DNA of 64,000 nucleotides from Pandoraea iniqua. GTDB lineage: Bacteria; Pseudomonadota; Gammaproteobacteria; Burkholderiales; Burkholderiaceae. Below, piece by piece: positions 8,589 to 16,460 of the stretch. The position numbers and the translations under genes were made by a program. Numbering within the stretch: the first letter of the stretch is position 1; every line of letters begins with the position of its first letter. Location: contig NZ_CABPSF010000009.1 of NCBI RefSeq assembly GCF_902459685.1, positions 124,001 to 188,000 of the forward strand. Reading direction: 5' to 3'. Under the pieces are notes generated by a model that was given only the letters and a program-made list of their open reading frames with translations, had not been told where the DNA came from and did not search any database.

Positions 8589-9692
8589 CTAGCCGCAGAT
8601 TTCGAGGATCGATTCGGCCACGTACTTGGCTTCGGCATCGGTGAGCACCGGGCTCATGGGGATGCTGAGGATCGTGTCGTGAATCTTCTCGGAAATGGGC
8701 AGGCGGCCTTTGCCGATATTCAGGTCCTTGTAGGCTTCCTGCAAATGCGGCGGGATCGGGTAGTGAATGATGGTCCCGATCGTCTTCTCAGTCAGCTTGG
8801 CTTGCAGCTGGTCGCGTTCGTCGAAACGAATGGCGAAAATGTGGAAAACGGATTCGCAATCTGCCAGAACCTTCGGAAGGATCAGATGCTTTGATTTCGA
8901 GAGCGTATCCAGATAGATGGTCGCAACGTCTCGCCGCTTCTGATTTTCGTCGTCCAGATACTTCAGCTTTTTCCGCAGAATCGCCGCTTGAAGCTCATCG
9001 AGCCGGCAGTTGAAGCCTTTGACTTCGTTGTGATACTTCTTGCTCGACCCGTAGTTCAACAGCAGTCTGACTTTCTCGGCCAGCACCGGGTCGTTGGTCG
9101 TGACGCCACCGGCGTCGCCCAGCGCGCCAAGATTCTTGCCGGGATAGAAGCTGAACCCCGCCGCATCCCCGAGCGCACCGGCCTTACGGCCTTTGTACGT
9201 CGCACCGTGGGACTGCGCGGCGTCTTCGACGACCTTGATCCCGTGACGGCGGGCGATCGCGTTGATGGGGTCCATATCGGCGCACTGCCCGTACAGATGG
9301 ACCGCGATGATCGCTTTCGTTCGCGGCGTAATCGCAGCTTCGAGCTTCGCCGGGTCGATGTTGTACGTCGCCTCGTCCGGCTCCACGGGCACCGGCGTCG
9401 CGCCGGCGTAGGTCACGGCAAGCCACGTGGCGACGTAGGTGTTGGACGGCACAATCACTTCGTCGCCCGGGCCGATGTCGTACGCACGGAGGATCAGGTG
9501 AAGGGCGTCGAGTCCGTTGCTCACGCCGATCGCGTGTTCAACGCCGCAATAGCTCGCGAATTCGCTCTCGAACGCACGCACTTCCTGGCCGAGGATGTAC
9601 CAGCCGGAATTCAGGACGCCGACCATCGTTTGCGTCAGCTCTTCCTCATGGGCGAGGTTGATTTTCTTGAGATCGAGAAATGGAATATTCAT
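8589..9692 (-). CDS. fdtB: PLP-dependent sugar aminotransferase (DegT/DnrJ/EryC1/StrS; FdtB/QdtB-like)
   Basis: A 367-aa DegT-family aminotransferase. The sequence has [15 protein letters not shown] near the N terminus, [11 protein letters not shown] for PLP-ring contacts and [17 protein letters not shown] with the Lys that forms the internal aldimine. With the 3,4-ketoisomerase and the N-acyltransferase directly upstream, it should install the 3-amino group on a dTDP-3-keto-6-deoxyhexose, making dTDP-Fuc3N or dTDP-Qui3N. The family does not distinguish these products by eye. It overlaps the upstream acyltransferase gene by 4 nt, which suggests translational coupling. The rml genes needed for the dTDP precursor are not in this window. 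Confidence 0.87.
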   Translation of the reverse strand: MNIPFLDLKKINLAHEEELTQTMVGVLNSGWYILGQEVRAFESEFASYCGVEHAIGVSNGLDALHLILRAYDIGPGDEVIVPSNTYVATWLAVTYAGATPVPVEPDEATYNIDPAKLEAAITPRTKAIIAVHLYGQCADMDPINAIARRHGIKVVEDAAQSHGATYKGRKAGALGDAAGFSFYPGKNLGALGDAGGVTTNDPVLAEKVRLLLNYGSSKKYHNEVKGFNCRLDELQAAILRKKLKYLDDENQKRRDVATIYLDTLSKSKHLILPKVLADCESVFHIFAIRFDERDQLQAKLTEKTIGTIIHYPIPPHLQEAYKDLNIGKGRLPISEKIHDTILSIPMSPVLTDAEAKYVAESILEICG

Positions 9693-10162
9693 TTGAGGAT
9701 TCGAAGTATGCGGGCAGGGTTTCCTGCGACGACCGCGTTTTCCGGAACATCTTTCGTAACGACGCTACCCGCACCGATCATCGCGTGCCTGCCGATCTCG
9801 ATGCCGGGAAGAATGGTGGCGTTGGCGCCAATGGAGGCGCCTTCCCGCACGATCGTCTTTGAGAACTTCTCGGGATAGACTTTCGATCGCGGGAAATTGT
9901 CATTCGAGAACGTCACGTTCGGGCCGATGAACACGTCATTTTCAATGAGCGTGCCGTCCCATAGTTGAACGCCACATTTGACGGTGACCCGGTCACCGAT
10001 CTTGACGTCGTTTTCGATGAAGCAATGCGAGCAGATGTTGCAGTCGGCACCGATCTCGGCGTTGGGCAGCACCACCACGAATTGCCAGATCTTCGTGCCT
10101 TCGCCGATCGATTGGCTTTGCACATCACTGAAAGCGCTATACATCTCAGGTCCCTTGGGCAA
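9689..10162 (-). CDS. fdtC: Left-handed beta-helix acyltransferase (FdtC/QdtC-like sugar N-acetyltransferase)
   Basis: A 157-aa hexapeptide-repeat protein with repeated I/V-G-x-x coils: [57 protein letters not shown] and the terminal [12 protein letters not shown] common to this class. It is expected to acetylate the 3-amino group produced by the adjacent aminotransferase, using acetyl-CoA, in the cytoplasm. It overlaps the fusion gene upstream by 17 nt and the aminotransferase downstream by 4 nt. The product would be a 3-acetamido-3,6-dideoxyhexose nucleotide. Confidence 0.85.
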   Translation of the reverse strand: MPKGPEMYSAFSDVQSQSIGEGTKIWQFVVVLPNAEIGADCNICSHCFIENDVKIGDRVTVKCGVQLWDGTLIENDVFIGPNVTFSNDNFPRSKVYPEKFSKTIVREGASIGANATILPGIEIGRHAMIGAGSVVTKDVPENAVVAGNPARILRILK

Positions 10163-10982
10163 CGTGTTTCAGGAACGCCCCGTAATCGCGAATATAGTCG
10201 TTCGAGTCGTAATGATGCGACGCGAACACCAGCAGCAGCGCGTCCGACGAGTACTTGTACTGGATGCCCCAGACCATCGGCGGAATATAGAGTCCGGTGC
10301 TGGGGTCCTCGAGCTCGACTTCCGCGCGCTTGTGACCGTCATCGACCACGACCGAGCAACTGCCGCGCACGCAAATCAGAAACTGATGGCATTCGTGATG
10401 CGCGTGCTCGCCGCGAATTTCGCTGCTCGGCACGTCGTAAACCATGAAGTAACGCAGCGGCGCGAAGGGAATTTGCTTCTCGAATTCCCCGACCGTGAGA
10501 TTGCCGCGCAAATCGGGAATGACGGGGAACCGGAAAATTTCCACGCCGCCGACATCGAGTGCGGTGCGAGGCGCGCGGCGCTCGGCAACGGCGACGGGTT
10601 GTACCTCGGGACGGTTCGTATTCACGTAGCCGACGATGGTCGCGGGATTGCCTTCGACAATGGCACTCGGCGGAATCGAACGCGTGACCACCGTACCCGG
10701 GCGCACATAGGCCCCGGCGGCCATCCGCACGCCCGGATAAATCACCGAGCCCTCGCCGATGGTGACGTTGTCCTCGATGACGACGTTCGCATCGGCCGCC
10801 GGGTCTTCCGGCGTCGCGAATACGACATGACTACGGATGCTGACGCCATTGCCCAGCGTCACGCCCTTGGGAATACAAACACCGACGCCGATCGTGGCGT
10901 TCTGCCCGATCACCGCGTCGGGAGAGACGAACGAAAGGGCGTCGCCCTCCGGGGTTGCTGGTTGACTGGTTTTCACTTCCAT
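10146..10982 (-). CDS. fdtA: Bifunctional WxcM-like protein: hexapeptide acyltransferase domain fused to dTDP-sugar 3,4-ketoisomerase
   Basis: A 278-aa protein with two clear parts. Residues about 18-120 form a left-handed beta-helix ([55 protein letters not shown]). Residues about 140-270 are a WxcM/FdtA-type cupin isomerase with [18 protein letters not shown] and [19 protein letters not shown] segments, the latter carrying the paired His residues used by FdtA/QdtA. The isomerase should convert dTDP-4-keto-6-deoxyglucose to the 3-keto form. The beta-helix half may be a second acyltransferase or a structural leftover, because a separate acyltransferase follows. Fusion in this order is known in Xanthomonas WxcM. 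Confidence 0.85.
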   Translation of the reverse strand: MEVKTSQPATPEGDALSFVSPDAVIGQNATIGVGVCIPKGVTLGNGVSIRSHVVFATPEDPAADANVVIEDNVTIGEGSVIYPGVRMAAGAYVRPGTVVTRSIPPSAIVEGNPATIVGYVNTNRPEVQPVAVAERRAPRTALDVGGVEIFRFPVIPDLRGNLTVGEFEKQIPFAPLRYFMVYDVPSSEIRGEHAHHECHQFLICVRGSCSVVVDDGHKRAEVELEDPSTGLYIPPMVWGIQYKYSSDALLLVFASHHYDSNDYIRDYGAFLKHVAQGT

Positions 10983-11027
10983 TGCTTCGGTTCGTCTCGT
11001 GATGTAGTGGGAATGGCGCGGACGCGA

Positions 11028-12494
11028 TCAACCATTCTGCTTAGGGGTGCGGCCATAGGTGTCTTCAAAGCGCACGATGTCATCCTCGCCGAGATATCCG
11101 CCGGATTGCACTTCGATGATTTCCAGTGGGATCTTCCCCGGGTTGGTCAGTCGATGGACCTGACCCAACGGAATGTGCACACCCTGATTCTCGGTCAGGA
11201 TCTTCGTCTCATCGCCGTTGACGACTTCGGCCGTCCCCTTGACGACGATCCAGTGCTCCGCGCGATGGTGGTGCTTTTGCAAGCTCAGGCTGGCGCCGGG
11301 TCTCACCTGAATACGTTTGACCTTAAAGCGGCGGCCCGTATCGACCGTGTCGTACCAGCCCCACGGACGGTGCACCTTGCGGTGCAGCACATGCTCTTCG
11401 CGGTCTTCCCGCGTGAGGGCCGACACGATATGTTTGACGTCCTGGCTGCGTGTCCGGTCAGCGACCAGAACCGCATCGGCCGTTTCGATGACGATCAGGT
11501 TTTCGACGCCGACCAGTGCCACCAACCGGCTTGACGCGTGGGCGAGCGAGTTCTTGGTATCGGTCGTCAGCACGTCGCCAAAGCAGGCATTGCCGGCTTC
11601 ATCTCTGGGCGATGCCTGAAGCACGGCGTCCCACGACCCAAGGTCGCTCCAGCCGGCATCCAGCGGAACCATCTTGATGTCGAAAGTGCTCCCCGGGCAG
11701 TGTTCGATAACGGCGTAGTCGATGGATTCCGCGGGGATGTCGCGGAATTCCTCCTTAGCGGGCCGGACAAAGCGGGTGTCGAGCGAGACTTCTCTGCTGC
11801 ACTTCGTCCAGGCGGCCTTCGTGGCGAGCGCGATGTCCTGACGGAAATGCTCGATGGCGCGCAGCCACGTGGATGCTTTCACGATGAAGATGCCGGCATT
11901 CCAGAAATAGCCGCCATCCTGCAAGTATTGCTGCGCCGTCGCCAAGTCGGGCTTTTCGACAAAACTACGCACGTCCATCGGGGCGCCGTCTTGGCCAGGC
12001 TCCGCGCGAATGTAACCGTACCCCGTCGCCGGCTGGTCGGGCTTGATGCCGAGAATGACGACCCCGCCGTTGTCGGCTTGCCGGATCGCCGCGCGCATGG
12101 CGGCGGCAAAGGCGTCCGTGTTCTCGATCACCTGATCCGAAGGTGTCACCACCAGAACGGGGTCGTGGCCGTCGACGCATCCTTCGAGGGCCGCGAGGGT
12201 CAGGGCAGGGGCCGTATTCTTGCTTTGCGGCTCCAGCAATGCCGCGCCGGGAACGACGCCGATTTCACGCAGTTGTTCTGCCAGCAGGAAGCGGTGTTCC
12301 TCGTTGCTGACGATAAGGGGATTCGCAATCTCGATATCGCTGTCGCCGAGAATCATCGAGCGCTTGACGGAGAGTTGGAAAAGACTCTCGTTGCCCGTCA
12401 AACAAAGAAACTGCTTCGGAAAGCCGGCCCGCGACAAGGGCCATAGCCGCGTACCCGAGCCGCCGCACAGAATTACTGGAGTGACGTGAATCAT
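11028..12494 (-). CDS. manC: ManC/AlgA-type mannose-1-phosphate guanylyltransferase / mannose-6-phosphate isomerase
   Basis: A 488-aa type II phosphomannose isomerase/GDP-mannose pyrophosphorylase. The N-terminal nucleotidyltransferase domain has ILCGGSGTRLWPLSR (residues 8-22) and FVEKPD. The C-terminal cupin isomerase domain begins around HRPWGWYDTVDTGRRF and holds LSLQKHHHRAEHWIVVKGTA. It supplies GDP-mannose for mannose, rhamnose or fucose residues of the polysaccharide. The start overlaps the MarR regulator by 4 nt. No phosphomannomutase, GDP-mannose dehydratase or other downstream enzyme is visible in the window. Confidence 0.93.
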   Translation of the reverse strand: MIHVTPVILCGGSGTRLWPLSRAGFPKQFLCLTGNESLFQLSVKRSMILGDSDIEIANPLIVSNEEHRFLLAEQLREIGVVPGAALLEPQSKNTAPALTLAALEGCVDGHDPVLVVTPSDQVIENTDAFAAAMRAAIRQADNGGVVILGIKPDQPATGYGYIRAEPGQDGAPMDVRSFVEKPDLATAQQYLQDGGYFWNAGIFIVKASTWLRAIEHFRQDIALATKAAWTKCSREVSLDTRFVRPAKEEFRDIPAESIDYAVIEHCPGSTFDIKMVPLDAGWSDLGSWDAVLQASPRDEAGNACFGDVLTTDTKNSLAHASSRLVALVGVENLIVIETADAVLVADRTRSQDVKHIVSALTREDREEHVLHRKVHRPWGWYDTVDTGRRFKVKRIQVRPGASLSLQKHHHRAEHWIVVKGTAEVVNGDETKILTENQGVHIPLGQVHRLTNPGKIPLEIIEVQSGGYLGEDDIVRFEDTYGRTPKQNG

Positions 12495-12856
12495 GCTTCC
12501 TGCTCCCCTTCTTTTTCAGAGAATGCGATTTCAGATTTCAAGGCGTCGATCTCCATTTTCAAAGCGTCATATTCTTCCATCTTCCGTTTCAGGAATCGGC
12601 TCGTTAGATTCGCTTTTTCGACGATCCCTCTTGGCGTCAGGATATACATGTAGCCAAACTTGTTTTTTGAATGGGCAAAGTTCAGCATTTTGACCCATCC
12701 TTTTTCCATCAGCGATTTCAGACAGTAATTCAGTCCGCCCACGCTGACGCCAAGCTTCTCGGCCAGCTCCCGCTGTGTGAGGTCGGGATTCTCAGACAAA
12801 ATACGCATCACTCGGAAATACGTATCTTCTTGTATTTTCGCTTGTCTACTGGTCAT
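12491..12856 (-). CDS. MarR-family EPS-associated transcriptional regulator
   Basis: A 121-aa winged-helix protein. ENPDLTQRELAEKLGVSVGG is the helix-turn-helix and LKSLMEKGWVKMLNFAHS the recognition/wing region, followed by YILTPRGIVEKANLTSRFL. A C-terminal coiled coil covers about residues 85-121. This size and the TPxGIxEKxxLTxxFLxxKxxEY pattern match the family found at the head of exopolysaccharide and O-antigen operons. It is the first gene of the leftward operon and overlaps manC by 4 nt, so it may autoregulate the whole block. Confidence 0.88.
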   Translation of the reverse strand: MTSRQAKIQEDTYFRVMRILSENPDLTQRELAEKLGVSVGGLNYCLKSLMEKGWVKMLNFAHSKNKFGYMYILTPRGIVEKANLTSRFLKRKMEEYDALKMEIDALKSEIAFSEKEGEQEA

Positions 12857-12941
12857 GGGCTTGACGGCTTTTTCGACGAACGCGGGGCATAGCGCCCCCG
12901 GGCCATCCCGATCTAACGCGATTGAGATGCGCGATTGATAT

Positions 12942-12951
12942 GGCGGTAGCG
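12942..12951 (+). promoter_or_regulatory. JUMPstart/ops-like element (candidate)
   Basis: GGCGGTAGCG at 12942-12951 matches the first ten bases of the ops element that recruits the elongation factor RfaH (GGCGGTAGCGTG as remembered). It sits in the 403-nt gap between the polysaccharide operon and the next gene, but reads rightward, toward the gene at 13,260 and away from the polysaccharide genes. The match could be chance, and RfaH dependence is not established for this group. Confidence 0.3.
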
Positions 12952-13259
12952 ATAGCTGCGACCGATGTCTGTAAGAGTTCGAACAATTCTACTTGAGTGT
13001 AGGTTGGCCGGTCCACGCCAGTTTTCAGGGGGTGCGCGCGGGAGCGTCACCGGCAGGCTGCTAAAATCCACAAATATTCGGACGAATGGGCTCGCCGCTG
13101 CGCCGGCCTAAACATCGTCTGCTAGTGAGTGTCCGTTTGTGGTGAATCAATGACTGTGTCCCGCGTACCGGTTATTGTGCGGCGAGGTGCCCGCCACCCG
13201 AGTGTTCCGCAGTCATGCGGCCGCTAATACAATGCTGAAAAATTTCTTAAGGTCGAAAC

Positions 13260-14609
13260 ATGCGTAGTGGTGATACGTCGGTGAACAAAAGACTCGTTCT
13301 GGTCGAACTCAATGAAATCAATTTCGACATTGTGTCGAACTACATCGAGGCGTTCCCAGGCCGTTTTCCGGCGCTCGCCAAGTTGACGTCGGGCGCGGGC
13401 ATCAGCACCACCTGCGAACGCAACTACGAGGAGCTCGAGCCTTGGATTCAATGGGCGTCGGTCCATAGCGGGAAAACGTATACCGAGCACGGGATTTTCC
13501 GGCTCGGCGACATCGTCGGCTCGGACGTGCCTCAGGTGTTCGAGCAGCTGGAGCGCAGTGGGCTGAGCGTCGGCTGTGTGTCGGCGATGAACGCCGAGAA
13601 TCGTCTGAAGGCGCCGGCGTACTTTATCCCCGACCCGTGGACGGCCACGCCGAGCGACGATTCGTGGTGGAGCCGGGTCCTGACGTCCGCCGTGTCCCAG
13701 ACGGTCAACGACAATGCGCAGGCCCGCATCACGTGGCGCAGCGCGCTGCACCTCGGGCTGGGATTGCTGCGCTTTGCGCAACCCAAACACTACGGCTTGT
13801 ATGCCAAGCTGATCGCCGGCAGCCGCGGCGCATCGTGGCGCAAGGCGCTGGTGCTCGATCTGTTGCTGCACGACATTCACGCCAAGCTCTTCCGGGCCCA
13901 CCGGCCGAATTTTTCCACCGTGTTCCTGAATGCGGGGGCACACATCCAGCACCACTATTTTTTCAATTCGCACGTTGTTAAAGCGAAGGCAAAGATGGCG
14001 AATCCGGCGTGGTATGTCGCCGGGGACGTGGACCCGGTCGCCGAGATGCTGGATGTTTATGACCGGCTGGTGGCCGATTGCGTGAGTTTCGATCGCACCG
14101 AAGTCATCGTCGCGACGGGCTTGTCGCAACTGCCCTATGACCGTGTGAAGTACTACTACCGGCTCAAGGACCACGCCGATTTCATGCGCTTGATCGGTGT
14201 CGAGGTCAAGTCGATTCAGCCGCGCATGACCCGCGACTTTCTTCTCGAGTTCGATTCGGCCGAAGACGCTCTGGCCGCACAGTCGCGCCTGTCGGCACTG
14301 CGCGTGGTAAAGGACGGCTTGCCGGTGTTTGGCGAAATCGACAATCGTGGCGACAGTCTCTTCGTGACCCTGACGTACCCGCACGAAATCTCTGCCGATC
14401 TGCGCGTGACGTTCGGTGACGAAGCATGGCCGCTTCAGCCCTACGTCGCCTTCGTCGCCATCAAGAACGGCATGCATCAGGAAAAGGGTTTTTCGTACTT
14501 CACCGGTGGCGTGGCTCCCTACGCACCGGGCGATCGCAGCCATGTCGCGGCGTTGCATTCGACCATCCTGCAATTCTTCGGGAAGGCGCCGAATCAGCGT
14601 CCCGCGTAA
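13260..14609 (+). CDS. Alkaline-phosphatase-superfamily-like protein of unknown function
   Basis: A 449-aa protein preceded by AAGG seven nt before ATG. It opens KRLVLVELNEINFDIV, has WIQWASVHSGKTYTEHGIF (resembling the nucleophile region of AlkP-fold phosphodiesterases and sulfatases, with a Thr or Ser after the Gly-Lys), and later FLNAGAHIQHHYFFN, similar to a metal-binding Asp/His segment. There is no signal peptide or clear membrane segment. Similar proteins are often found near surface-polysaccharide genes, and it borders the O-antigen block, so a role in modifying a surface glycan is possible but unproven. It is a single-gene unit with a terminator-like hairpin downstream. Confidence 0.6.
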   Translation: MRSGDTSVNKRLVLVELNEINFDIVSNYIEAFPGRFPALAKLTSGAGISTTCERNYEELEPWIQWASVHSGKTYTEHGIFRLGDIVGSDVPQVFEQLERSGLSVGCVSAMNAENRLKAPAYFIPDPWTATPSDDSWWSRVLTSAVSQTVNDNAQARITWRSALHLGLGLLRFAQPKHYGLYAKLIAGSRGASWRKALVLDLLLHDIHAKLFRAHRPNFSTVFLNAGAHIQHHYFFNSHVVKAKAKMANPAWYVAGDVDPVAEMLDVYDRLVADCVSFDRTEVIVATGLSQLPYDRVKYYYRLKDHADFMRLIGVEVKSIQPRMTRDFLLEFDSAEDALAAQSRLSALRVVKDGLPVFGEIDNRGDSLFVTLTYPHEISADLRVTFGDEAWPLQPYVAFVAIKNGMHQEKGFSYFTGGVAPYAPGDRSHVAALHSTILQFFGKAPNQRPA

Positions 14610-14636
14610 GCGCGACCTCCCATAGTGACGCTGGGA

Positions 14637-14670
14637 CGCCGGGGCGGCGGCATATGCCCCCCCGGCGTTT
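14637..14670 (+). terminator. Candidate intrinsic terminator after the AlkP-like gene
   Basis: CGCCGGGG (14637-14644) pairs with CCCCGGCG (14660-14667) across a 15-nt loop, followed by TTTCGT. The T run is short, so efficiency is uncertain. Between this hairpin and the cox operon (14,671-14,922) no gene is visible; the stretch presumably holds the cox promoter, but no convincing boxes stand out. Confidence 0.5.
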
Positions 14671-14922
14671 CGTCGCAGGGCTCGAAACCCATTCATGTGC
14701 CGTCAGGCGTCATCTGCCCGGCTCGTTGCTTCGTTCCTTGACAGCAACGTTTCGCGAACTAACCTACTAGTGGTGAACGCGAACATCGGCCGGCGCCCAT
14801 CTCAGGATCGAGGTTTCTGGGAGTCAACTCACTGATCCACGGCAGTACAGAGGAAGCGCCTCACAAAAATCGATCGCCCGATCGCAGCGTGGTCGTAGAT
14901 CGACTCGACAGAGGCAGGCCCC

Positions 14923-16389
14923 ATGGCCCTCCCGATCCTCCTGATCGTCATTGTCGTCGCCGCGCTCGCGTTTCATTTCTGGAGTCCGTGGTGGCTGACC
15001 CCGCTGGCGTCCAACTGGCGCCAGATGGACGACACCCTCACCATCACGCTGGTGATTACCGGCGTGGCGTTCGTCGTCATCAATCTCTTCGTGGCATGGG
15101 CGGTATTTCGGTATCGCCATCGAGACGGCCACCGCGCCGCCTACGAGCCCCACAACCGCCGTCTTGAAGCCTGGCTCATCGGTATCACTACCGTCGGCAT
15201 CGTCGCGATGCTCGCCCCGGGCCTGCTCGTCTACGCCAAGCTCATCAACCCGCCGTCGAACGCCATGGTGGTGGAAGTTGTCGGCCAGCAGTGGCAATGG
15301 CGGTTTCGGCTGCCGGGACCGGACGGACGCCTCGGCAGCTCCGACCCCGCGTATGTCACCGCCGATAACCCGCTCGGCCTGAATCCCAAGGATCCCGCCA
15401 ATCAGGACAATCGCATCGTCGATGCCCCCGAGCTTCATCTGCTCGTCGGCGTGCCGGTCAAATTGCTGCTGCGCGCCAAAGATGTCCTCCACGATTTCTA
15501 CGTCCCGCCATTCCGCACTCGGATGAACATGGTGCCGGGCATGGTCACGCAGATGTGGCTCACCCCCACGCAAACCGGGCGCTTCGACATTCTCTGCGCC
15601 CAGCTTTGCGGCGTCGGCCATTCGAACATGCGCGGCGTCGTCGTGGTGGACGACCGCCCCGCCTACGATGCATGGGCCGCCAAACTGCCGACATTTGCTG
15701 CACTGCAAGCACAGCACGCCGGGGCCAGTGCGATGAATCCGCTCGCCGCCAAGGGCAAGCTGCTTGCACAGGCCAAGGGCTGCGCCGGCTGCCATTCGGT
15801 TGACGGCTCTGCGGGCGTCGGACCGACGTGGCATGGCCTGTATGGCAAGACCGAGACATTTCAGGACGGCAGCTCCGCCAAGGTCGACGACGCGTATCTC
15901 GCCACGTTCATCCGCAATCCGACGGCGCGCGTGCCCAAAGGCTTCGCGCCGATCATGCCGCAACTCGACGTAAGCGATGCCGATCTCGCCGCACTGATCG
16001 CCTACATCAAGACACTCGCACCGGGCGGGGCAGCCGGGACGCCTGCAACCCCCACAGCGCCTGCCGCCCCTGCCGCGCCGACGGCACGCGCAGACACCGT
16101 GCAACTCGCCCAGAACTCGCTGGCTACGCCGCGCTCGCCCGCACCGATGGCGCCGTTGTCACCTGCGGCCGACTCGTCGTCCGCATCGTCCTCATCGTCG
16201 TCGCCGTCACCTTCGTCGCCCCCATCGGGCTACCGGGCGCCATCGCAGTCCGGGCCGCCGCCGCTGGCGACACCGATTCCGCCCTTGGCCATCCCGCCCC
16301 AACCGGGCAACGCACCATCGGCACCGTCAGGCGGGGTGACACCGCCGCGCGTGCCGTCGATGGTCCCGCCACAAACGAGACCGCAATAG
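14923..16389 (+). CDS. ctaC: Cytochrome c oxidase subunit II with fused cytochrome c domain (caa3-type)
   Basis: A 488-aa protein. Residues 1-95 hold two membrane segments. The periplasmic cupredoxin domain has VEVVGQQWQWRF and DVLHDFYVPPFRTRMNMVPG, and the binuclear CuA motif CAQLCGVGHSNM (C225, C229, H233, M236). A cytochrome c domain follows with the haem motif CAGCH (287-291) and PIMPQLDVSDADLAALIAYI holding the axial Met. The C-terminal ~120 residues are low-complexity Ala/Pro/Ser/Thr. It accepts electrons and passes them to subunit I. First gene of the operon, 71 nt before ctaD. Confidence 0.95.
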   Translation: MALPILLIVIVVAALAFHFWSPWWLTPLASNWRQMDDTLTITLVITGVAFVVINLFVAWAVFRYRHRDGHRAAYEPHNRRLEAWLIGITTVGIVAMLAPGLLVYAKLINPPSNAMVVEVVGQQWQWRFRLPGPDGRLGSSDPAYVTADNPLGLNPKDPANQDNRIVDAPELHLLVGVPVKLLLRAKDVLHDFYVPPFRTRMNMVPGMVTQMWLTPTQTGRFDILCAQLCGVGHSNMRGVVVVDDRPAYDAWAAKLPTFAALQAQHAGASAMNPLAAKGKLLAQAKGCAGCHSVDGSAGVGPTWHGLYGKTETFQDGSSAKVDDAYLATFIRNPTARVPKGFAPIMPQLDVSDADLAALIAYIKTLAPGGAAGTPATPTAPAAPAAPTARADTVQLAQNSLATPRSPAPMAPLSPAADSSSASSSSSSPSPSSPPSGYRAPSQSGPPPLATPIPPLAIPPQPGNAPSAPSGGVTPPRVPSMVPPQTRPQ

Positions 16390-16460
16390 ATCGACCCGCA
16401 AGGACGAGACAGAAGAGAAAGACGAGACAGACAAGACGCACGTGAAGGAGGAGAGACTTC

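Noticed and set aside
13224-14696. 490-aa - strand frame over the AlkP-like gene
   Set aside because: The + strand frame has a ribosome site, hydrophobic core patterning and AlkP-like segments; the - frame is Arg-rich and motif-free.
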